A DNA stretch of 64,000 nucleotides from Limnohabitans sp. INBF002. GTDB taxonomy: Bacteria; Pseudomonadota; Gammaproteobacteria; Burkholderiales; Burkholderiaceae_C. Of this stretch, positions 52,453 to 62,332 are shown piece by piece. The DNA lies in assembly GCF_027924905.1 (NCBI RefSeq), contig NZ_AP027055.1, forward strand, positions 1,736,001 through 1,800,000, given 5' to 3'. The notes beneath the pieces were generated by a model. It ran no database searches. It was given only the letters and a program-made list of their open reading frames with translations, and was not told where the DNA came from. Position numbers and translations under genes: made by a program. Position 1 is the first letter of the stretch. The number at the start of each line of letters is the position of its first letter.

Positions 52453-54648
52453 ATGGAAATCAAGGTCAACTTTCTCGACAAGCTTCGCCTGGAAGCCAAG
52501 TTCGATGACTTCACAGTGGTCGCCGACCAGCCCATTCGCTACAAAGGCGATGGGTCGGCACCTGGCCCCTTCGATTATTTTTTGGCCTCATCGGCTTTGT
52601 GTGCGGCCTATTTTGTGAAGCTGTATTGCGTCACGCGCAATATCCCGACCGAAAACATTCGTCTCTCGCAAAACAACATCGTCGACCCAGAGAACCGCTA
52701 CCAGCAGATTTTCAAAATTCAAGTTGAGCTACCGCCAGACATTCAAGAGGTGGACCGCCGCGGTATTTTGAATTCGATCGAGCGCTGCACGGTCAAAAAA
52801 GTAGTGCAAGCAGGGCCTGAATTTGTCATTGAAGAAGTCGAGAACTTGGATGCAGATGCACAGTCGTTGCTGACGCTGAAACACACGTCTGACACCAGCA
52901 CCTACATCGCAGGGAAAGACCTGCCTCTTGAGCAAACCATCGCCAACATGTCAGGCCTCTTGGCAGACTTAGGCATCAAGATTGAAATTGCGTCATGGCG
53001 CAACATCATTCCAAATGTGTGGTCACTCCATATCCGTGATGCGCACTCGCCGATGTGCTTTACCAACGGCAAGGGCTCAACCAAAGAAAGCGCATTGGCG
53101 TCCGCACTGGGCGAATACATCGAGCGGCTCAACAACAACCATTTCTATGCGGGTGCCTTTTGGGGCGAGGACATTGCCAATTCAGAATTTGTGCATTACC
53201 CGAATGAGCGTTGGTTCAAGCCAAACAAGAAGGATGCGCTGCCCAAAGAAATTCTGGATACGTACTGCCTCAACATCTACAACCCCGATGGCGAGCTGCG
53301 TGGCTCGCACCTGATCGACACCAACTCTGGCAACACGCAACGCGGCATCTGCGCCCTGCCCTACGTGCGTCAGTCAGATGGCGAGGTGGTGTACTTCCCC
53401 TCCAACCTGATCGAAAACTTGTTCGTCAGCAACGGCATGAGCGCGGGCAACACGCTGGCCGAAGCGCAGGTGCAATGCTTGTCCGAAATTTTCGAACGCG
53501 CCGTGAAGCGCGAAATCTTGGAAGGTGAAATCTGTTTGCCCGACGTGCCGCAGGACGTGTTGGCCAAGTACCCCAGTATCTTGGCGGGCATCCAAGGTTT
53601 GGAAGAACAAGGCTTTCCGGTGCTGGTGAAAGACGCGTCATTGGGCGGCACCTACCCCGTGATGTGCGTCACCTTGATGAACCCACGCACAGGCGGTGTC
53701 TTTGCCTCATTCGGTGCGCACCCCAGCTTTGAGGTGGCACTGGAGCGCAGCCTCACCGAACTGCTGCAAGGGCGCAGCTTCGAAGGTCTGAACGATTTGC
53801 CACCGCCCACATTTGAGAGCAATGCGGTCACCGAGCCCAATAACTTTGTGGAGCATTTCATCGATTCCAGCGGCATCGTGTCATGGCGCTTCTTCAGTGC
53901 CAAAGCAGATTACGAATTTGTGGAATGGGATTTTTCTGGCCAAGGTGAGAATTCAAATGCACAAGAAGCCTCGACCCTGTTTGGCATTCTCGAAGACATG
54001 GGCAAAGAGACCTACACCGCGGTCCATGACCAGCTGGGCGCCATCGCCTGCAGAATTTTGGTGCCGGGTTATTCAGAGGTTTACCCCGTTGAAGATTTGA
54101 TCTGGGACAACACCAACAAAGCCTTGTTGTTCCGCGCTGATATTTTGAACTTACACCGCTTGGACGATGCCAGCTTGTCTTCCCTGCTGGAACGCTTGGA
54201 CAACAACGAACTCGATGATTACTCAGACATCGCTACCTTGATCGGCATTGAATTTGATGAAAACACGGAATGGGGCCAACTGACCGTGCTTGAATTGAAG
54301 CTCTTGATTCATCTGGCTTTGAAGCAATTTGAAGAAGCGCAAGATCTTGTGGGCGCCTTCCTGCAATACAACGACAACACGGTGGAACGCAAATTGTTTT
54401 ACCAAGCCTTGAACGTGGTGCTGGAGGTGTTGCTCGATCCAGACTTAGAACTGAAAGACTATGAAGTCAATTTCCGTCGCATGTTTGGCAACGCTCGAAT
54501 AGACGCGGCCATTGGCTCAGTGGATGGCACAGTGCGATTCTTTGGCTTGACGCCTACCAGCATGAAACTAGAAGGCCTTGATAGACACCACCGCTTGATC
54601 CACAGCTACAAGAAATTACATCAGGCGCGCGCCAATGTGGCGAATTAA
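52453..54648 (+). CDS. ycaO: OsmC peroxidase domain fused to full-length YcaO
   Basis: A 731-residue two-domain protein. Residues 1-140 are an OsmC/Ohr-type domain with both redox cysteines in the expected contexts: Cys50 in ASSALCAAYF and Cys112 in NSIERCTVKK. Residues about 150-731 align throughout with Escherichia coli YcaO: YIAGKDLPLEQ, IPNVWSLHIRDAHSPMCFTN, ATP/Mg-binding Glu motifs SALGEYIERL and CLSEIFERAV, ALERSLTELLQGR, FIDSSGIVSWRFF and a C-terminal helical (TPR-like) region. YcaO proteins activate amide backbones with ATP; E. coli YcaO assists RimO in methylthiolation of ribosomal protein S12. No precursor peptide or rimO gene is adjacent. It is preceded by 163 bases without a gene. 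Confidence 0.93.
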   Translation: MEIKVNFLDKLRLEAKFDDFTVVADQPIRYKGDGSAPGPFDYFLASSALCAAYFVKLYCVTRNIPTENIRLSQNNIVDPENRYQQIFKIQVELPPDIQEVDRRGILNSIERCTVKKVVQAGPEFVIEEVENLDADAQSLLTLKHTSDTSTYIAGKDLPLEQTIANMSGLLADLGIKIEIASWRNIIPNVWSLHIRDAHSPMCFTNGKGSTKESALASALGEYIERLNNNHFYAGAFWGEDIANSEFVHYPNERWFKPNKKDALPKEILDTYCLNIYNPDGELRGSHLIDTNSGNTQRGICALPYVRQSDGEVVYFPSNLIENLFVSNGMSAGNTLAEAQVQCLSEIFERAVKREILEGEICLPDVPQDVLAKYPSILAGIQGLEEQGFPVLVKDASLGGTYPVMCVTLMNPRTGGVFASFGAHPSFEVALERSLTELLQGRSFEGLNDLPPPTFESNAVTEPNNFVEHFIDSSGIVSWRFFSAKADYEFVEWDFSGQGENSNAQEASTLFGILEDMGKETYTAVHDQLGAIACRILVPGYSEVYPVEDLIWDNTNKALLFRADILNLHRLDDASLSSLLERLDNNELDDYSDIATLIGIEFDENTEWGQLTVLELKLLIHLALKQFEEAQDLVGAFLQYNDNTVERKLFYQALNVVLEVLLDPDLELKDYEVNFRRMFGNARIDAAIGSVDGTVRFFGLTPTSMKLEGLDRHHRLIHSYKKLHQARANVAN

Positions 54649-54730
54649 GCGATGGCTACCAAGGCGCTCGGCAGACCAGTGCCGCTTGCGAGGCTAGAGC
54701 CCCTCAGTTGCGAATCGAACTATTGATTGA

Positions 54731-54772
54731 TAAAAGAAAAGGCCGCCAGATATTGCTATCTAGCGGCCTTTG
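54731..54772. terminator. Bidirectional terminator between the OsmC-YcaO gene and ssrA
   Basis: Stem AAGGCCGC...AGATA (54739-54752) pairs with TATCT...GCGGCCTT (54757-54770), with one mismatch and loop TTGC. On the minus strand it is followed by a T-rich tract (complement of 54731-54740), so it ends ssrA; on the plus strand a short T-run follows for the ycaO-like gene. Confidence 0.85.
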
Positions 54773-54782
54773 TCGTTGCAGA

Positions 54783-55157
54783 TGGTGGAGCTGGCGGGAT
54801 TTGAACCCGCGTCCACAAGCCTTTTTCGTACAGTTCTACATGTGTAGTCGTCTGATTTGAGTCTCGCCGTGTGCGTCGCGCAGCGACACGCTACACACCC
54901 AGCCAGTACCCTTTTTTCTCACACCACCTCAAGGTACCCGAGGTGATGCCAGCCCATATGTTTTCCCTTGCAGCTAGGAAGTCTTGCGACCCCCTAACCC
55001 AGCCTATCGGCCAACTGTTGCAAGGCTCACCGGATTAAGCGGCGAGTGCGAAACGTTCGTCGTTTGCAGTTAGTTTTTTTTCTGCTGTTTTACGAGGATC
55101 AGAACCTCGACATGCCCTGCCACGCGTCCGAACCCATGTCGAAACCAGTGCAGCCCC
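54783..55157 (-). ncRNA. ssrA: Transfer-messenger RNA (tmRNA), one-piece
   Basis: A minus-strand RNA of about 375 nt that rescues stalled ribosomes. The 5' end GGGGCUG (complement of 55151-55157) pairs with CAGCUCC before the 3' CCA (54783-54785). The T-arm GCGGG-UUCAAAU-CCCGC and a tRNA-like 5' segment (UGGUUUCGACAUGGG) are visible. The tag reading frame is at 55035-55067 and encodes ANDERFALAA, ending in TAA. Both acceptor halves lie in the standard order, so this is not a permuted two-piece form. The partner smpB is not in the window. Confidence 0.95.
55035..55067 (-). other. tmRNA proteolysis tag reading frame
   Basis: The minus strand reads ten codons, GCA AAC GAC through GCC GCT, then TAA, giving ANDERFALAA with the protease-recognised ALAA end. 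The resume codon is GCA. Confidence 0.95.
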
Positions 55158-55169
55158 AAGTCTCCTATT

Positions 55170-55835
55170 TTAGGCCTGTGCCAGCAATTGCAAGAGCTTA
55201 TTTGGAGAATCAATGGATAAATCTGCACCCCATGTGCTGATATCGGTCTTTTCGCCCAAATAACCGTACGTCGCGGCAACCGTGGGCATGCCCGCGGCAC
55301 GGCCTGCAGCAATATCGCGCTCATCGTCGCCCACATACAGGCACACCTCTGGCGGCAGCGCCAAGCGGCGAGCAGCTTCGAAAAGAGGTTCAGGATGCGG
55401 TTTGGGATGCGGTGTGGTGTCCCCACTCACGATGGCTTGTGCACTAGCAAACAAAGGCATGGCCTGTGTGAGCGGATCAGTGAAGCGGGCCATTTTGTTG
55501 GTCACCACGCCCCAAGACATTTGCCGCAACTGAATGTGCTCAATCAAGTCTTCCACGCCGTCAAACACATAGGTGCGCACGGTCATGGCGGCTTCGTAGT
55601 TGGCAAAGAACTCTTCGCGCATAGCCATGAAGTCTTGATGCTCAGGCGTCATGTCAAACGCCACTTTGAGCATGCCGCGCGCGCCAGCGCCTGCCAATGG
55701 GCGGTACAACGCGTAGGGCAGTGACGGCATGCCACGGTCAGTGCGCATTTTGTCGGCGGCAGCGCCCAGGTCTGGGGCACTGTCAATCAAAGTGCCATCC
55801 AAATCGAACAGCACTGCACGGATATTTTTCAGCAT
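55170..55835 (-). CDS. gph: Phosphoglycolate phosphatase
   Basis: A 221-residue HAD-superfamily phosphatase that hydrolyses 2-phosphoglycolate arising from DNA repair and oxygenation reactions. Motif I is VLFDLDGTLIDSAPDL with the nucleophilic Asp, motif II is VVTNK, and motif III/IV is KPHPEPLFEAARRL then YVGDDERDIAAGRAAGM. The alpha-helical cap lies between residues 15 and 80. The ATG overlaps the ubiG stop as TGATG, and the ubiG-gph pair is a common arrangement in Beta/Gammaproteobacteria. Its stop is only 13 bases from the ssrA 5' end. Confidence 0.93.
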   Translation of the reverse strand: MLKNIRAVLFDLDGTLIDSAPDLGAAADKMRTDRGMPSLPYALYRPLAGAGARGMLKVAFDMTPEHQDFMAMREEFFANYEAAMTVRTYVFDGVEDLIEHIQLRQMSWGVVTNKMARFTDPLTQAMPLFASAQAIVSGDTTPHPKPHPEPLFEAARRLALPPEVCLYVGDDERDIAAGRAAGMPTVAATYGYLGEKTDISTWGADLSIDSPNKLLQLLAQA

Positions 55836-56554
55836 CAAAGAGGCCTTTGTGTCGCGACCAAATAGTTCACACTGGTGTCGTTACTCATCCAATAGCGGCG
55901 GGTAATCGGGTTGTATTCCATACCACGGGTGTTTTGCCAATCCAAGCCAGCTTCGCGGCAATCACGCGCCAGCTCGCTGGGCCGGATGAATTTGGCGTAT
56001 TCGTGCGTACCACGGGGCAGCATGTTCAACACGTACTCCGCACCTACGATGGCAAACAAGAATGACTTGGCATTGCGGTTGAGGGTGGAGAAAAATACAT
56101 AACCACCGGGTTTGACCAACTGCGCGCATGCACGCACGATGGACGAAGGGTCTGGCACGTGCTCCAACATTTCCATGCAGGTGACCACATCAAAACTGGC
56201 GGGCTGCTCGGCAGCCAAAACCTCCACAGCCACTTCACGGTATTGCACGTTGGGCGTTTGCGCCTCCAAAGCGTGTAACTGCGCCACCTTGAGCGATTTG
56301 GTTGCCAAGTCAATGCCCAAAGCTTGAGCACCCGAACGCGCCATGGCGTCGGTCAAAATGCCGCCCCCACACCCCACATCCAGCACTTTTTTGCCTTGTA
56401 ACGGAGCAATGCTGTTGATCCACTCTAGACGGAGGGGATTGATTTGGTGCAATGGACGAAATTCGCTTTCAGGGTCCCACCAACGGTGGGCGAGGTCTGA
56501 AAATTTGGCCAATTCGGCCTGATCAACGTTGGTATGAGTGGCAGAGGTTTGCAT
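55835..56554 (-). CDS. ubiG: Ubiquinone biosynthesis O-methyltransferase
   Basis: A 239-residue SAM-dependent enzyme that carries out both O-methylations in ubiquinone synthesis. Visible are the N-terminal [25 protein letters not shown] motif [38 protein letters not shown], and the late [11 protein letters not shown]-like [12 protein letters not shown]. These are specific to UbiG/Coq3. It is translated with gph through a TGATG overlap, and a bidirectional terminator lies between it and the ompA-like gene upstream. Confidence 0.96.
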   Translation of the reverse strand: MQTSATHTNVDQAELAKFSDLAHRWWDPESEFRPLHQINPLRLEWINSIAPLQGKKVLDVGCGGGILTDAMARSGAQALGIDLATKSLKVAQLHALEAQTPNVQYREVAVEVLAAEQPASFDVVTCMEMLEHVPDPSSIVRACAQLVKPGGYVFFSTLNRNAKSFLFAIVGAEYVLNMLPRGTHEYAKFIRPSELARDCREAGLDWQNTRGMEYNPITRRYWMSNDTSVNYLVATQRPL

Positions 56555-56575
56555 GGCATGTATTGTCGTTCAAGC

Positions 56576-56609
56576 AAAAAGAAACCCCGCCGAAGCGGGG
56601 TTTCTTTTT
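56576..56609. terminator. Terminator after the ompA-like gene
   Basis: A perfect 10-bp stem, GAAACCCCGC (56581-56590) and GCGGGGTTTC (56595-56604), with loop CGAA. On the minus strand it is followed by TTTTTGC, ending the ompA-like transcript. The ubiG promoter must lie between this hairpin and 56554. Confidence 0.92.
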
Positions 56610-56622
56610 AGATCAGGTTGGA

Positions 56623-57207
56623 TCAGTTTTTGCGGGTGCCCACAACTTCGATCTCAACGCGACGGTTCTTAGCGCGACCTTCTTTGGTCTTGTTGCTAGC
56701 AACAGGTTGCTTCTCGCCTTTACCTTCGGTGTAAATGCGGTTCTTCTCGATGCCTTTAGAGATCAAGTAAGCCTTCACAGACTCAGCGCGACGCACTGAC
56801 AATTTTTGGTTGTAAGCGTCTGTACCGATAGAGTCAGTGTGACCCACAGCGATGATGACTTCCAAGTTGATGCCTTTGACTTTGGCAACCAAGTCGTCCA
56901 ACTTGGCTTTGCCAGCTGGTTTCAACACAGACTTGTCAAAGTCAAAGAATGCGTCAGCAGCGTACGTCACTTTAGAAGCAGCAGCCACAGGTGCAGCAGG
57001 TGCAGCTTTTGGAGCAGCAGCAACAGCGCCATCACAGCCAGGAGCGGCAGTGGCGGGTGTCCAGTTGGCATCGCGCCAGCACAAACCTGTGGAGTTTTTC
57101 CACACGTCGCCAGAAGCATTGCGCCAGTTGTCAACGTTTTGAGCCATAGCAGCAGTTGCCAAAGCAGCGGTAGCAACAAAAGCTGCCAAGTTCTTCAAGT
57201 TTTTCAT
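56623..57207 (-). CDS. ompA: OmpA-family outer membrane/peptidoglycan-binding protein
   Basis: A 194-residue exported protein with signal peptide (LAAFVATAALATAAMAQ), a short region with DVWKNSTGLCWRDANW, an Ala/Pro linker (about 60-80) and a C-terminal OmpA-like domain. The domain shows DAFFDFDKSVLKPAGKAKLD, VGHTDSIGTDAYNQKLSVRR with the peptidoglycan-binding Asp/Arg, and GKGEKQPVASNKTKEGRAKN. It lacks the eight-stranded barrel of E. coli OmpA, so it is a small anchoring protein. AGAGGTG precedes the ATG. It has its own terminator and is divergent from gyrA. Confidence 0.92.
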   Translation of the reverse strand: MKNLKNLAAFVATAALATAAMAQNVDNWRNASGDVWKNSTGLCWRDANWTPATAAPGCDGAVAAAPKAAPAAPVAAASKVTYAADAFFDFDKSVLKPAGKAKLDDLVAKVKGINLEVIIAVGHTDSIGTDAYNQKLSVRRAESVKAYLISKGIEKNRIYTEGKGEKQPVASNKTKEGRAKNRRVEIEVVGTRKN

Positions 57208-57423
57208 GATTCACCTCTGAGGGATTTATAAGCCGCAGACCACTCTGCGAATTCAGGCAGTCTAGATACTTTTACCTATGACGCTTAGAAATATTGTGCC
57301 ATAACCCAAACACACTACTTCTACTCATAACAAGGTAAACAGAAAGCTGTTGCATGGCTGCCACAAGTGGGTGGTCGACTTATCAGCCTAAAATGTTCGG
57401 TTTCCTGCTTTACGGCCTCTTTC

Positions 57424-60111
57424 ATGACCCAGTTCGCCAAAGAAACCTTGCCCATCAGCCTAGAAGAGGAGATGCGTCGCAGCTACCTAGATTACGCCAT
57501 GAGCGTGATTGTGGGCCGCGCCCTCCCCGATGCGCGTGACGGCTTAAAGCCAGTGCACCGCCGCGTCTTGTTCGCGATGCATGAGCTCAACAACGACTGG
57601 AACCGTCCTTATAAGAAGTCTGCCCGTATCGTGGGTGACGTGATCGGTAAATACCACCCGCACGGCGACAGCGCGGTGTACGACACCATCGTTCGTATGG
57701 CGCAAGACTTCTCGTTGCGCCACATGTTGGTGGACGGCCAAGGTAACTTCGGCTCGGTCGACGGCGACAACGCGGCGGCCATGCGTTACACGGAAATCCG
57801 CTTGTCGAAAATCGCGCATGAAATGCTCAGCGACATCGACAAAGAAACCGTCGATTTCGGCCCCAACTACGACGGCTCCGAAAAAGAACCGCTGGTCTTG
57901 CCCAGTCGCATTCCGAACTTGTTGGTCAACGGATCCTCCGGCATTGCCGTGGGTATGGCCACCAACATCCCGCCTCACAACTTGAACGAAGTGGTGGACG
58001 CCTGCTTGCACATGCTGCGTCACCCCGAGGCCACCATCGACGAGTTGATGGAAATCATCCCCGCGCCCGACTTCCCAACTGCCGGCATTATTTATGGCAT
58101 CAGCGGCGTCAAAGACGGCTACCGCACGGGCCGTGGCCGCGTGGTCATGCGCGCCAAGTGCCACTTTGAAGACATCGACAAAGGCCAGCGCCAGTCCATC
58201 ATCGTGGACGAACTGCCCTACCAAGTGAACAAAAAGACCTTGCAAGAGCGCATGGCCGAGTTGGTTCACGAGAAGAAGATTGAAGACATCAGCCACATCC
58301 AAGACGAGTCCGATAAATCGGGCATGCGTTTGGTGATTGAACTCAAGCGCGGCGCCGTGCCTGAGGTGGTGTTGAACAACCTGTACAAACAAACCCAGCT
58401 GCAAGATACCTTCGGTATCAACATGGTGGCCTTGATTGATGGCCAGCCCAAACTGTGCAATTTGCGCGATTTGATCGCTGTGTTCTTGGGTCACCGCCGC
58501 GAAGTGGTCACACGCCGCACCATCTTCACCCTGCGCAAAGCCCGCGAACGCGGCCATGTGCTGGAAGGTTTGGCGGTGGCTTTGGCCAACATTGACGAGT
58601 TCATCCGCATCATCCGCAACGCGCCTACGCCCCCTGTGGCCAAGGCCGAGTTGATGACCAAGTCGTGGGACAGCCAACTGGTGCGCGAAATGCTCACCCG
58701 TAGCCGTGCAGATGGCGGCGTGATCAACGCCGACGACTACCGTCCCGATGGCTTGGAAAAAGAATTCGGCATGGGCAGCGATGGTCTGTACCGTTTGAGC
58801 GACACCCAAGCCCAAGAAATTTTGCAGATGCGTCTGCAACGCTTGACGGGTCTTGAGCAAGACAAGATCGTCAACGAATACAAAGACGTGATGGCCGAGA
58901 TCGACGACTTGCTCGACATCTTGGCCAAGCCAGAGCGCGTGTCCACCATCATTGGTGACGAGCTAACAGTGGTGAAAAACGAATTCGGCCAAAGCAAGCT
59001 TGGCGCACGCCGCAGCGTGATTGAGCACAACGCCCAAGACTTGGGTACCGAAGACCTGATCACGCCCACCGACATGGTGGTCACGCTCAGCCACAGCGGC
59101 TACATCAAGAGCCAACCCCTGTCTGAATACCGCGCACAAAAACGCGGCGGTCGCGGCAAGCAAGCCACAGCGACCAAAGAAGACGATTGGGTGGACCAGC
59201 TCTTTATTGCCAACACGCACGACTATTTGCTGTGCTTCTCCAACCGCGGCCGTTTGTACTGGCTCAAGGTGTGGGAAGTGCCTGCGGGCTCACGCGGTTC
59301 ACGCGGTCGCCCCATCGTCAACATGTTCCCCTTGCAAGAGGGCGAAAAAATCAACGTGGTCTTGGCCCTCACCGGCGCAGCACGCACCTTCCCTGAAGAC
59401 CAATTTGTGTTCATGGCCACCTCCATGGGCACGGTCAAGAAGACCTCGCTGGACGAATTCAACAACCCACGCAAGGGCGGCATCATCGCCGTCAACTTGG
59501 ACGAAGGTGATTTCTTGATTGGCGCAGCCCTGACCGATGGCAAACACGATGTGATGTTGTTCAGTGACGGTGGCAAAGCTGTGCGTTTTGACGAGAACGA
59601 CGTGCGTCCCTTGGGTCGCAGCGCCCGCGGTGTGCGCGGCATGATGATTGAAGAATCACAAAGCGTCATTGCCATGTTGGTGTCTGAGCAAGAAGACCCC
59701 AACACCGTGATTGACGATGGTGTTGCACGCGCCAGCGTGTTGACCGCCACCGAAAACGGCTACGGCAAGCGCACCAACATCAGCGAATACACCCGCCACG
59801 GCCGTGGCACCAAAGGCATGATTGCCATCCAGCAATCTGAGCGCAACGGCAAAGTCGTGGCAGCCACCTTGGTCCAAGCGGACGACGAAATCATGCTCAT
59901 CACCGACACCGGCGTGCTGGTGCGTACCCGAGTGGCTGAAATTCGCGAAATGGGCCGCGCCACACAAGGCGTGACCTTGATTGGTTTGGACGAAGGTGCC
60001 AAGCTCAGTGGTTTGCAACGCATTGTCGAAAACGATGCCAACGCGCACTTCAGCGAAGGCGCAGAAGACGGCAGCGCTGAAGGCGGCACAGACGCACCCA
60101 ACGAAGGTTGA
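57424..60111 (+). CDS. gyrA: DNA gyrase subunit A
   Basis: An 895-residue type II topoisomerase subunit that breaks and rejoins DNA to introduce negative supercoils with GyrB. It begins [20 protein letters not shown]. The catalytic Tyr lies in [11 protein letters not shown], and the quinolone-determining region [17 protein letters not shown] has the sensitive-type Ser and Asp. The C-terminal beta-pinwheel includes the GyrA box-like [10 protein letters not shown] and repeated [11 protein letters not shown]-type blades. The ATG at 57424 gives the canonical start; an in-frame upstream start at 57367 is rejected. It is followed by serC after seven bases. Confidence 0.98.
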   Translation: MTQFAKETLPISLEEEMRRSYLDYAMSVIVGRALPDARDGLKPVHRRVLFAMHELNNDWNRPYKKSARIVGDVIGKYHPHGDSAVYDTIVRMAQDFSLRHMLVDGQGNFGSVDGDNAAAMRYTEIRLSKIAHEMLSDIDKETVDFGPNYDGSEKEPLVLPSRIPNLLVNGSSGIAVGMATNIPPHNLNEVVDACLHMLRHPEATIDELMEIIPAPDFPTAGIIYGISGVKDGYRTGRGRVVMRAKCHFEDIDKGQRQSIIVDELPYQVNKKTLQERMAELVHEKKIEDISHIQDESDKSGMRLVIELKRGAVPEVVLNNLYKQTQLQDTFGINMVALIDGQPKLCNLRDLIAVFLGHRREVVTRRTIFTLRKARERGHVLEGLAVALANIDEFIRIIRNAPTPPVAKAELMTKSWDSQLVREMLTRSRADGGVINADDYRPDGLEKEFGMGSDGLYRLSDTQAQEILQMRLQRLTGLEQDKIVNEYKDVMAEIDDLLDILAKPERVSTIIGDELTVVKNEFGQSKLGARRSVIEHNAQDLGTEDLITPTDMVVTLSHSGYIKSQPLSEYRAQKRGGRGKQATATKEDDWVDQLFIANTHDYLLCFSNRGRLYWLKVWEVPAGSRGSRGRPIVNMFPLQEGEKINVVLALTGAARTFPEDQFVFMATSMGTVKKTSLDEFNNPRKGGIIAVNLDEGDFLIGAALTDGKHDVMLFSDGGKAVRFDENDVRPLGRSARGVRGMMIEESQSVIAMLVSEQEDPNTVIDDGVARASVLTATENGYGKRTNISEYTRHGRGTKGMIAIQQSERNGKVVAATLVQADDEIMLITDTGVLVRTRVAEIREMGRATQGVTLIGLDEGAKLSGLQRIVENDANAHFSEGAEDGSAEGGTDAPNEG

Positions 60112-60118
60112 TTCAGGC

Positions 60119-61210
60119 ATGAACCGCCCCTTTAACTTCTCTGCAGGTCCAGCGGCGATGCCGCTGGAGGTGTTGCAGCAAGCCGCCGCCGAGATGACAG
60201 ATTGGAACGGCAGCGGCATGGGCGTGATGGAAATGAGCCATCGCGGCAAAGAGTTCATCAGCATTTACGAACAGGCCGAGGCTGACGTGCGCGAGCTGTT
60301 GGCGGTGCCTGCCAACTTCAAAATCTTGTTCATGCAAGGTGGTGGTTTGGCAGAAAACGCCATCGTGCCCTTGAACCTCTCACGCGGCGAAACCGTCGAT
60401 GTGGTGGTCACTGGCAGCTGGAGCGAGAAGTCGTACAAAGAAGCTGCCAAATACTGCACACCGCATTTGGCAGCCACGGGTGCTGAAAGCCACTTCACGT
60501 CCATCCCTGCCGCCGCGCAATGGCAACTGACTTCAGGTGCGCAATACGTGCATATCTGCACGAATGAAACCATCCACGGCGTGGAGTTTCACACCTTGCC
60601 CGATCTCAAAGCCTTGGGCTCTGACGCACCGCTGGTGATCGACTTTTCATCGCATGTGCTCTCGCGCAGCGTCGATTGGGCACGAGTGGGCGTGGCATTC
60701 GGTGGCGCACAAAAGAACATTGGCCCCGCTGGCGTCACGCTGGTGGTGGTACGCGAAGACTTGTTGGGCCACGCGCTCAAAGTCTGCCCCAGCGCCTTCA
60801 ACTACAAAACCGTGGCCGACAACGGCTCGATGTACAACACACCGCCCACGTACAGCATTTACATGGCGGGCCTGACCTTCCAGTGGCTCAAACGCCAAGG
60901 TGGTGTGGCCGCGATGGAGCAACGCAACATCGCCAAAGCCAAGCTGTTGTATGACTTCTTGGACAGCTCCAGCTTCTACAGCAACAAGGTCGCGCACGAC
61001 TGCCGCTCGCGCATGAACGTGCCCTTCTTCTTGGCCGACGAGTCGCGCAACGACGCGTTCTTGGCCGGCGCCAAAGCTGCAGGTTTGTTGCAGCTCAAAG
61101 GCCACAAGTCGGTCGGCGGCATGCGTGCCAGCATTTACAACGCCATGCCCCTCGAAGGCGTGCAAGCGTTGGTGAGCTACATGCAAGCGTTTGAAAAAAC
61201 ACACGCGTAA
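60119..61210 (+). CDS. serC: Phosphoserine aminotransferase
   Basis: A 363-residue PLP enzyme making phosphoserine from 3-phosphohydroxypyruvate and also acting in pyridoxine synthesis. Motifs are [21 protein letters not shown], the phosphate-contacting [28 protein letters not shown], and the PLP-Lys region [20 protein letters not shown]. Length is normal. The ATG at 60119 lies seven bases after the gyrA stop; earlier in-frame starts lie inside gyrA. pheA follows after 21 bases, giving the amino acid operon order typical of Burkholderiales. Confidence 0.97.
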   Translation: MNRPFNFSAGPAAMPLEVLQQAAAEMTDWNGSGMGVMEMSHRGKEFISIYEQAEADVRELLAVPANFKILFMQGGGLAENAIVPLNLSRGETVDVVVTGSWSEKSYKEAAKYCTPHLAATGAESHFTSIPAAAQWQLTSGAQYVHICTNETIHGVEFHTLPDLKALGSDAPLVIDFSSHVLSRSVDWARVGVAFGGAQKNIGPAGVTLVVVREDLLGHALKVCPSAFNYKTVADNGSMYNTPPTYSIYMAGLTFQWLKRQGGVAAMEQRNIAKAKLLYDFLDSSSFYSNKVAHDCRSRMNVPFFLADESRNDAFLAGAKAAGLLQLKGHKSVGGMRASIYNAMPLEGVQALVSYMQAFEKTHA

Positions 61211-61231
61211 ACCACGCACAAGACGAAATAC

Positions 61232-62332
61232 ATGAGCCAACAACCCATCCAGTCTGACGCCCTTGGCGCTTTGCGCGTGCAAATCGATGCACTCGACCAA
61301 CAGCTGCTGCAATTGGTCAACGACCGCGCCAAAGTGGCCGAACAAGTCGGTGAAATCAAACGCGCCGAAGGCTCGCCCTTCTTCCGTCCTGACCGCGTGG
61401 CACAAGTGATCGACAAGATCACCCAAGCCAACCCCGGCCCGTTGAAGAACGAGCACATTGCGTCCATCTGGCGCGAAATCATGTCGGCTTGTTTGGCCCT
61501 CGAAGCGCCACAGCGCGTGGCCGTGCTCGGCCCCCAAGGCACGTTTTGCGAGCAAGCTGCGATTGAGTTTTTCGGCAGCGCGGCCAACCTGATTTACTGC
61601 GCCAACTTCGACGAAGTCTTCCACGCCACCGCTGCGGGCACCGCCCAATACGGCGTGGTCGGCATGGAAAACTCCACCGAAGGCGTGGTGGCCCGCTCGC
61701 TCGATTTGTTCTTGCGCTCACCCGTGCATGTCGTGGGTGAAGTCAGCCTCTTGGTGCGTCACAACCTGATGCGCCAAAGTAATTCAGATGCGGGCATCGA
61801 AGTGGTGATGGGGCACCCTCAAGCGTTGGCTCAGTGCCAAGGCTGGCTGAGTCAACACTTGCCGCACGTCGAACGCCGTGCCGTGGCCAGCAACGCCGAA
61901 GGCGCGCGCTTGGCCGCAATCAACCCCGCGTGGGCTGCGTTGGCCAGCGAGCGTGCGGCCAGCCAGTTTGGCCTGCACATCGTGCATCACGCCATCCAAG
62001 ACGAGGCCTACAACCGCACGCGTTTTGCCGTGATCGCGCTGCCGCAAACTTTGGCCACGCCCCCTGCGTCGGGCAACGACTGCACCAGCTTGGTGGTGTC
62101 GGTGCCTAACCGCCCAGGTGCCGTGCACGACTTATTAGTGCCACTCAAAAACAACGGTGTGTCCATGACGCGCTTTGAGTCGCGTCCCGCCAAATCAGGT
62201 CAGTGGGAGTACTACTTCTACATCGACATCCAAGGCCACATCAGTCAGCCCCATGTGGCGGCGGCGTTGCAAGAGCTGCAAGGCTTGTGCGCGTTTTACA
62301 AAGTCTTGGGTTCTTACCCCGTCTCAGAATGA
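61232..62332 (+). CDS. pheA: Bifunctional chorismate mutase/prephenate dehydratase
   Basis: A 366-residue enzyme for phenylalanine synthesis. Residues about 8-95 are an AroQ-type chorismate mutase (LRVQIDALDQQLLQLVNDRA, with conserved Arg/Lys residues). Residues about 98-275 are prephenate dehydratase (VAVLGPQGTFCEQAAIEFFG, GVVGMENSTEGVVARSLDLF, YNRTRFAVIA). Residues about 285-366 are an ACT domain with TSLVVSVPNRPGAVHDLL and FESRPAKSGQWEYYFYIDI, giving phenylalanine feedback control. Its stop overlaps the tyrA start. Confidence 0.97.
   Translation: MSQQPIQSDALGALRVQIDALDQQLLQLVNDRAKVAEQVGEIKRAEGSPFFRPDRVAQVIDKITQANPGPLKNEHIASIWREIMSACLALEAPQRVAVLGPQGTFCEQAAIEFFGSAANLIYCANFDEVFHATAAGTAQYGVVGMENSTEGVVARSLDLFLRSPVHVVGEVSLLVRHNLMRQSNSDAGIEVVMGHPQALAQCQGWLSQHLPHVERRAVASNAEGARLAAINPAWAALASERAASQFGLHIVHHAIQDEAYNRTRFAVIALPQTLATPPASGNDCTSLVVSVPNRPGAVHDLLVPLKNNGVSMTRFESRPAKSGQWEYYFYIDIQGHISQPHVAAALQELQGLCAFYKVLGSYPVSE

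Noticed and set aside
54783-55157. Circularly permuted (two-piece) tmRNA
   Set aside because: The 5' GGGGCUG half is upstream of the tag and the 3' CAGCUCC-ACCA half is at the other end, the normal one-piece order.
55046-55240. Short plus-strand open frame across the ssrA 5' region and the gph end
   Set aside because: It overlaps a structured RNA and the end of gph, lacks a ribosome-binding site and shows no family similarity.
57703-57753. Quinolone-resistance changes in GyrA
   Set aside because: The determining region keeps the sensitive-type Ser and Asp, so no target-site resistance is indicated.
57544-58860. Minus-strand open frame of 438 codons inside gyrA
   Set aside because: It is a shadow of gyrA; its translation is Val/His/Gln-rich and carries no recognisable domain or ribosome-binding site.
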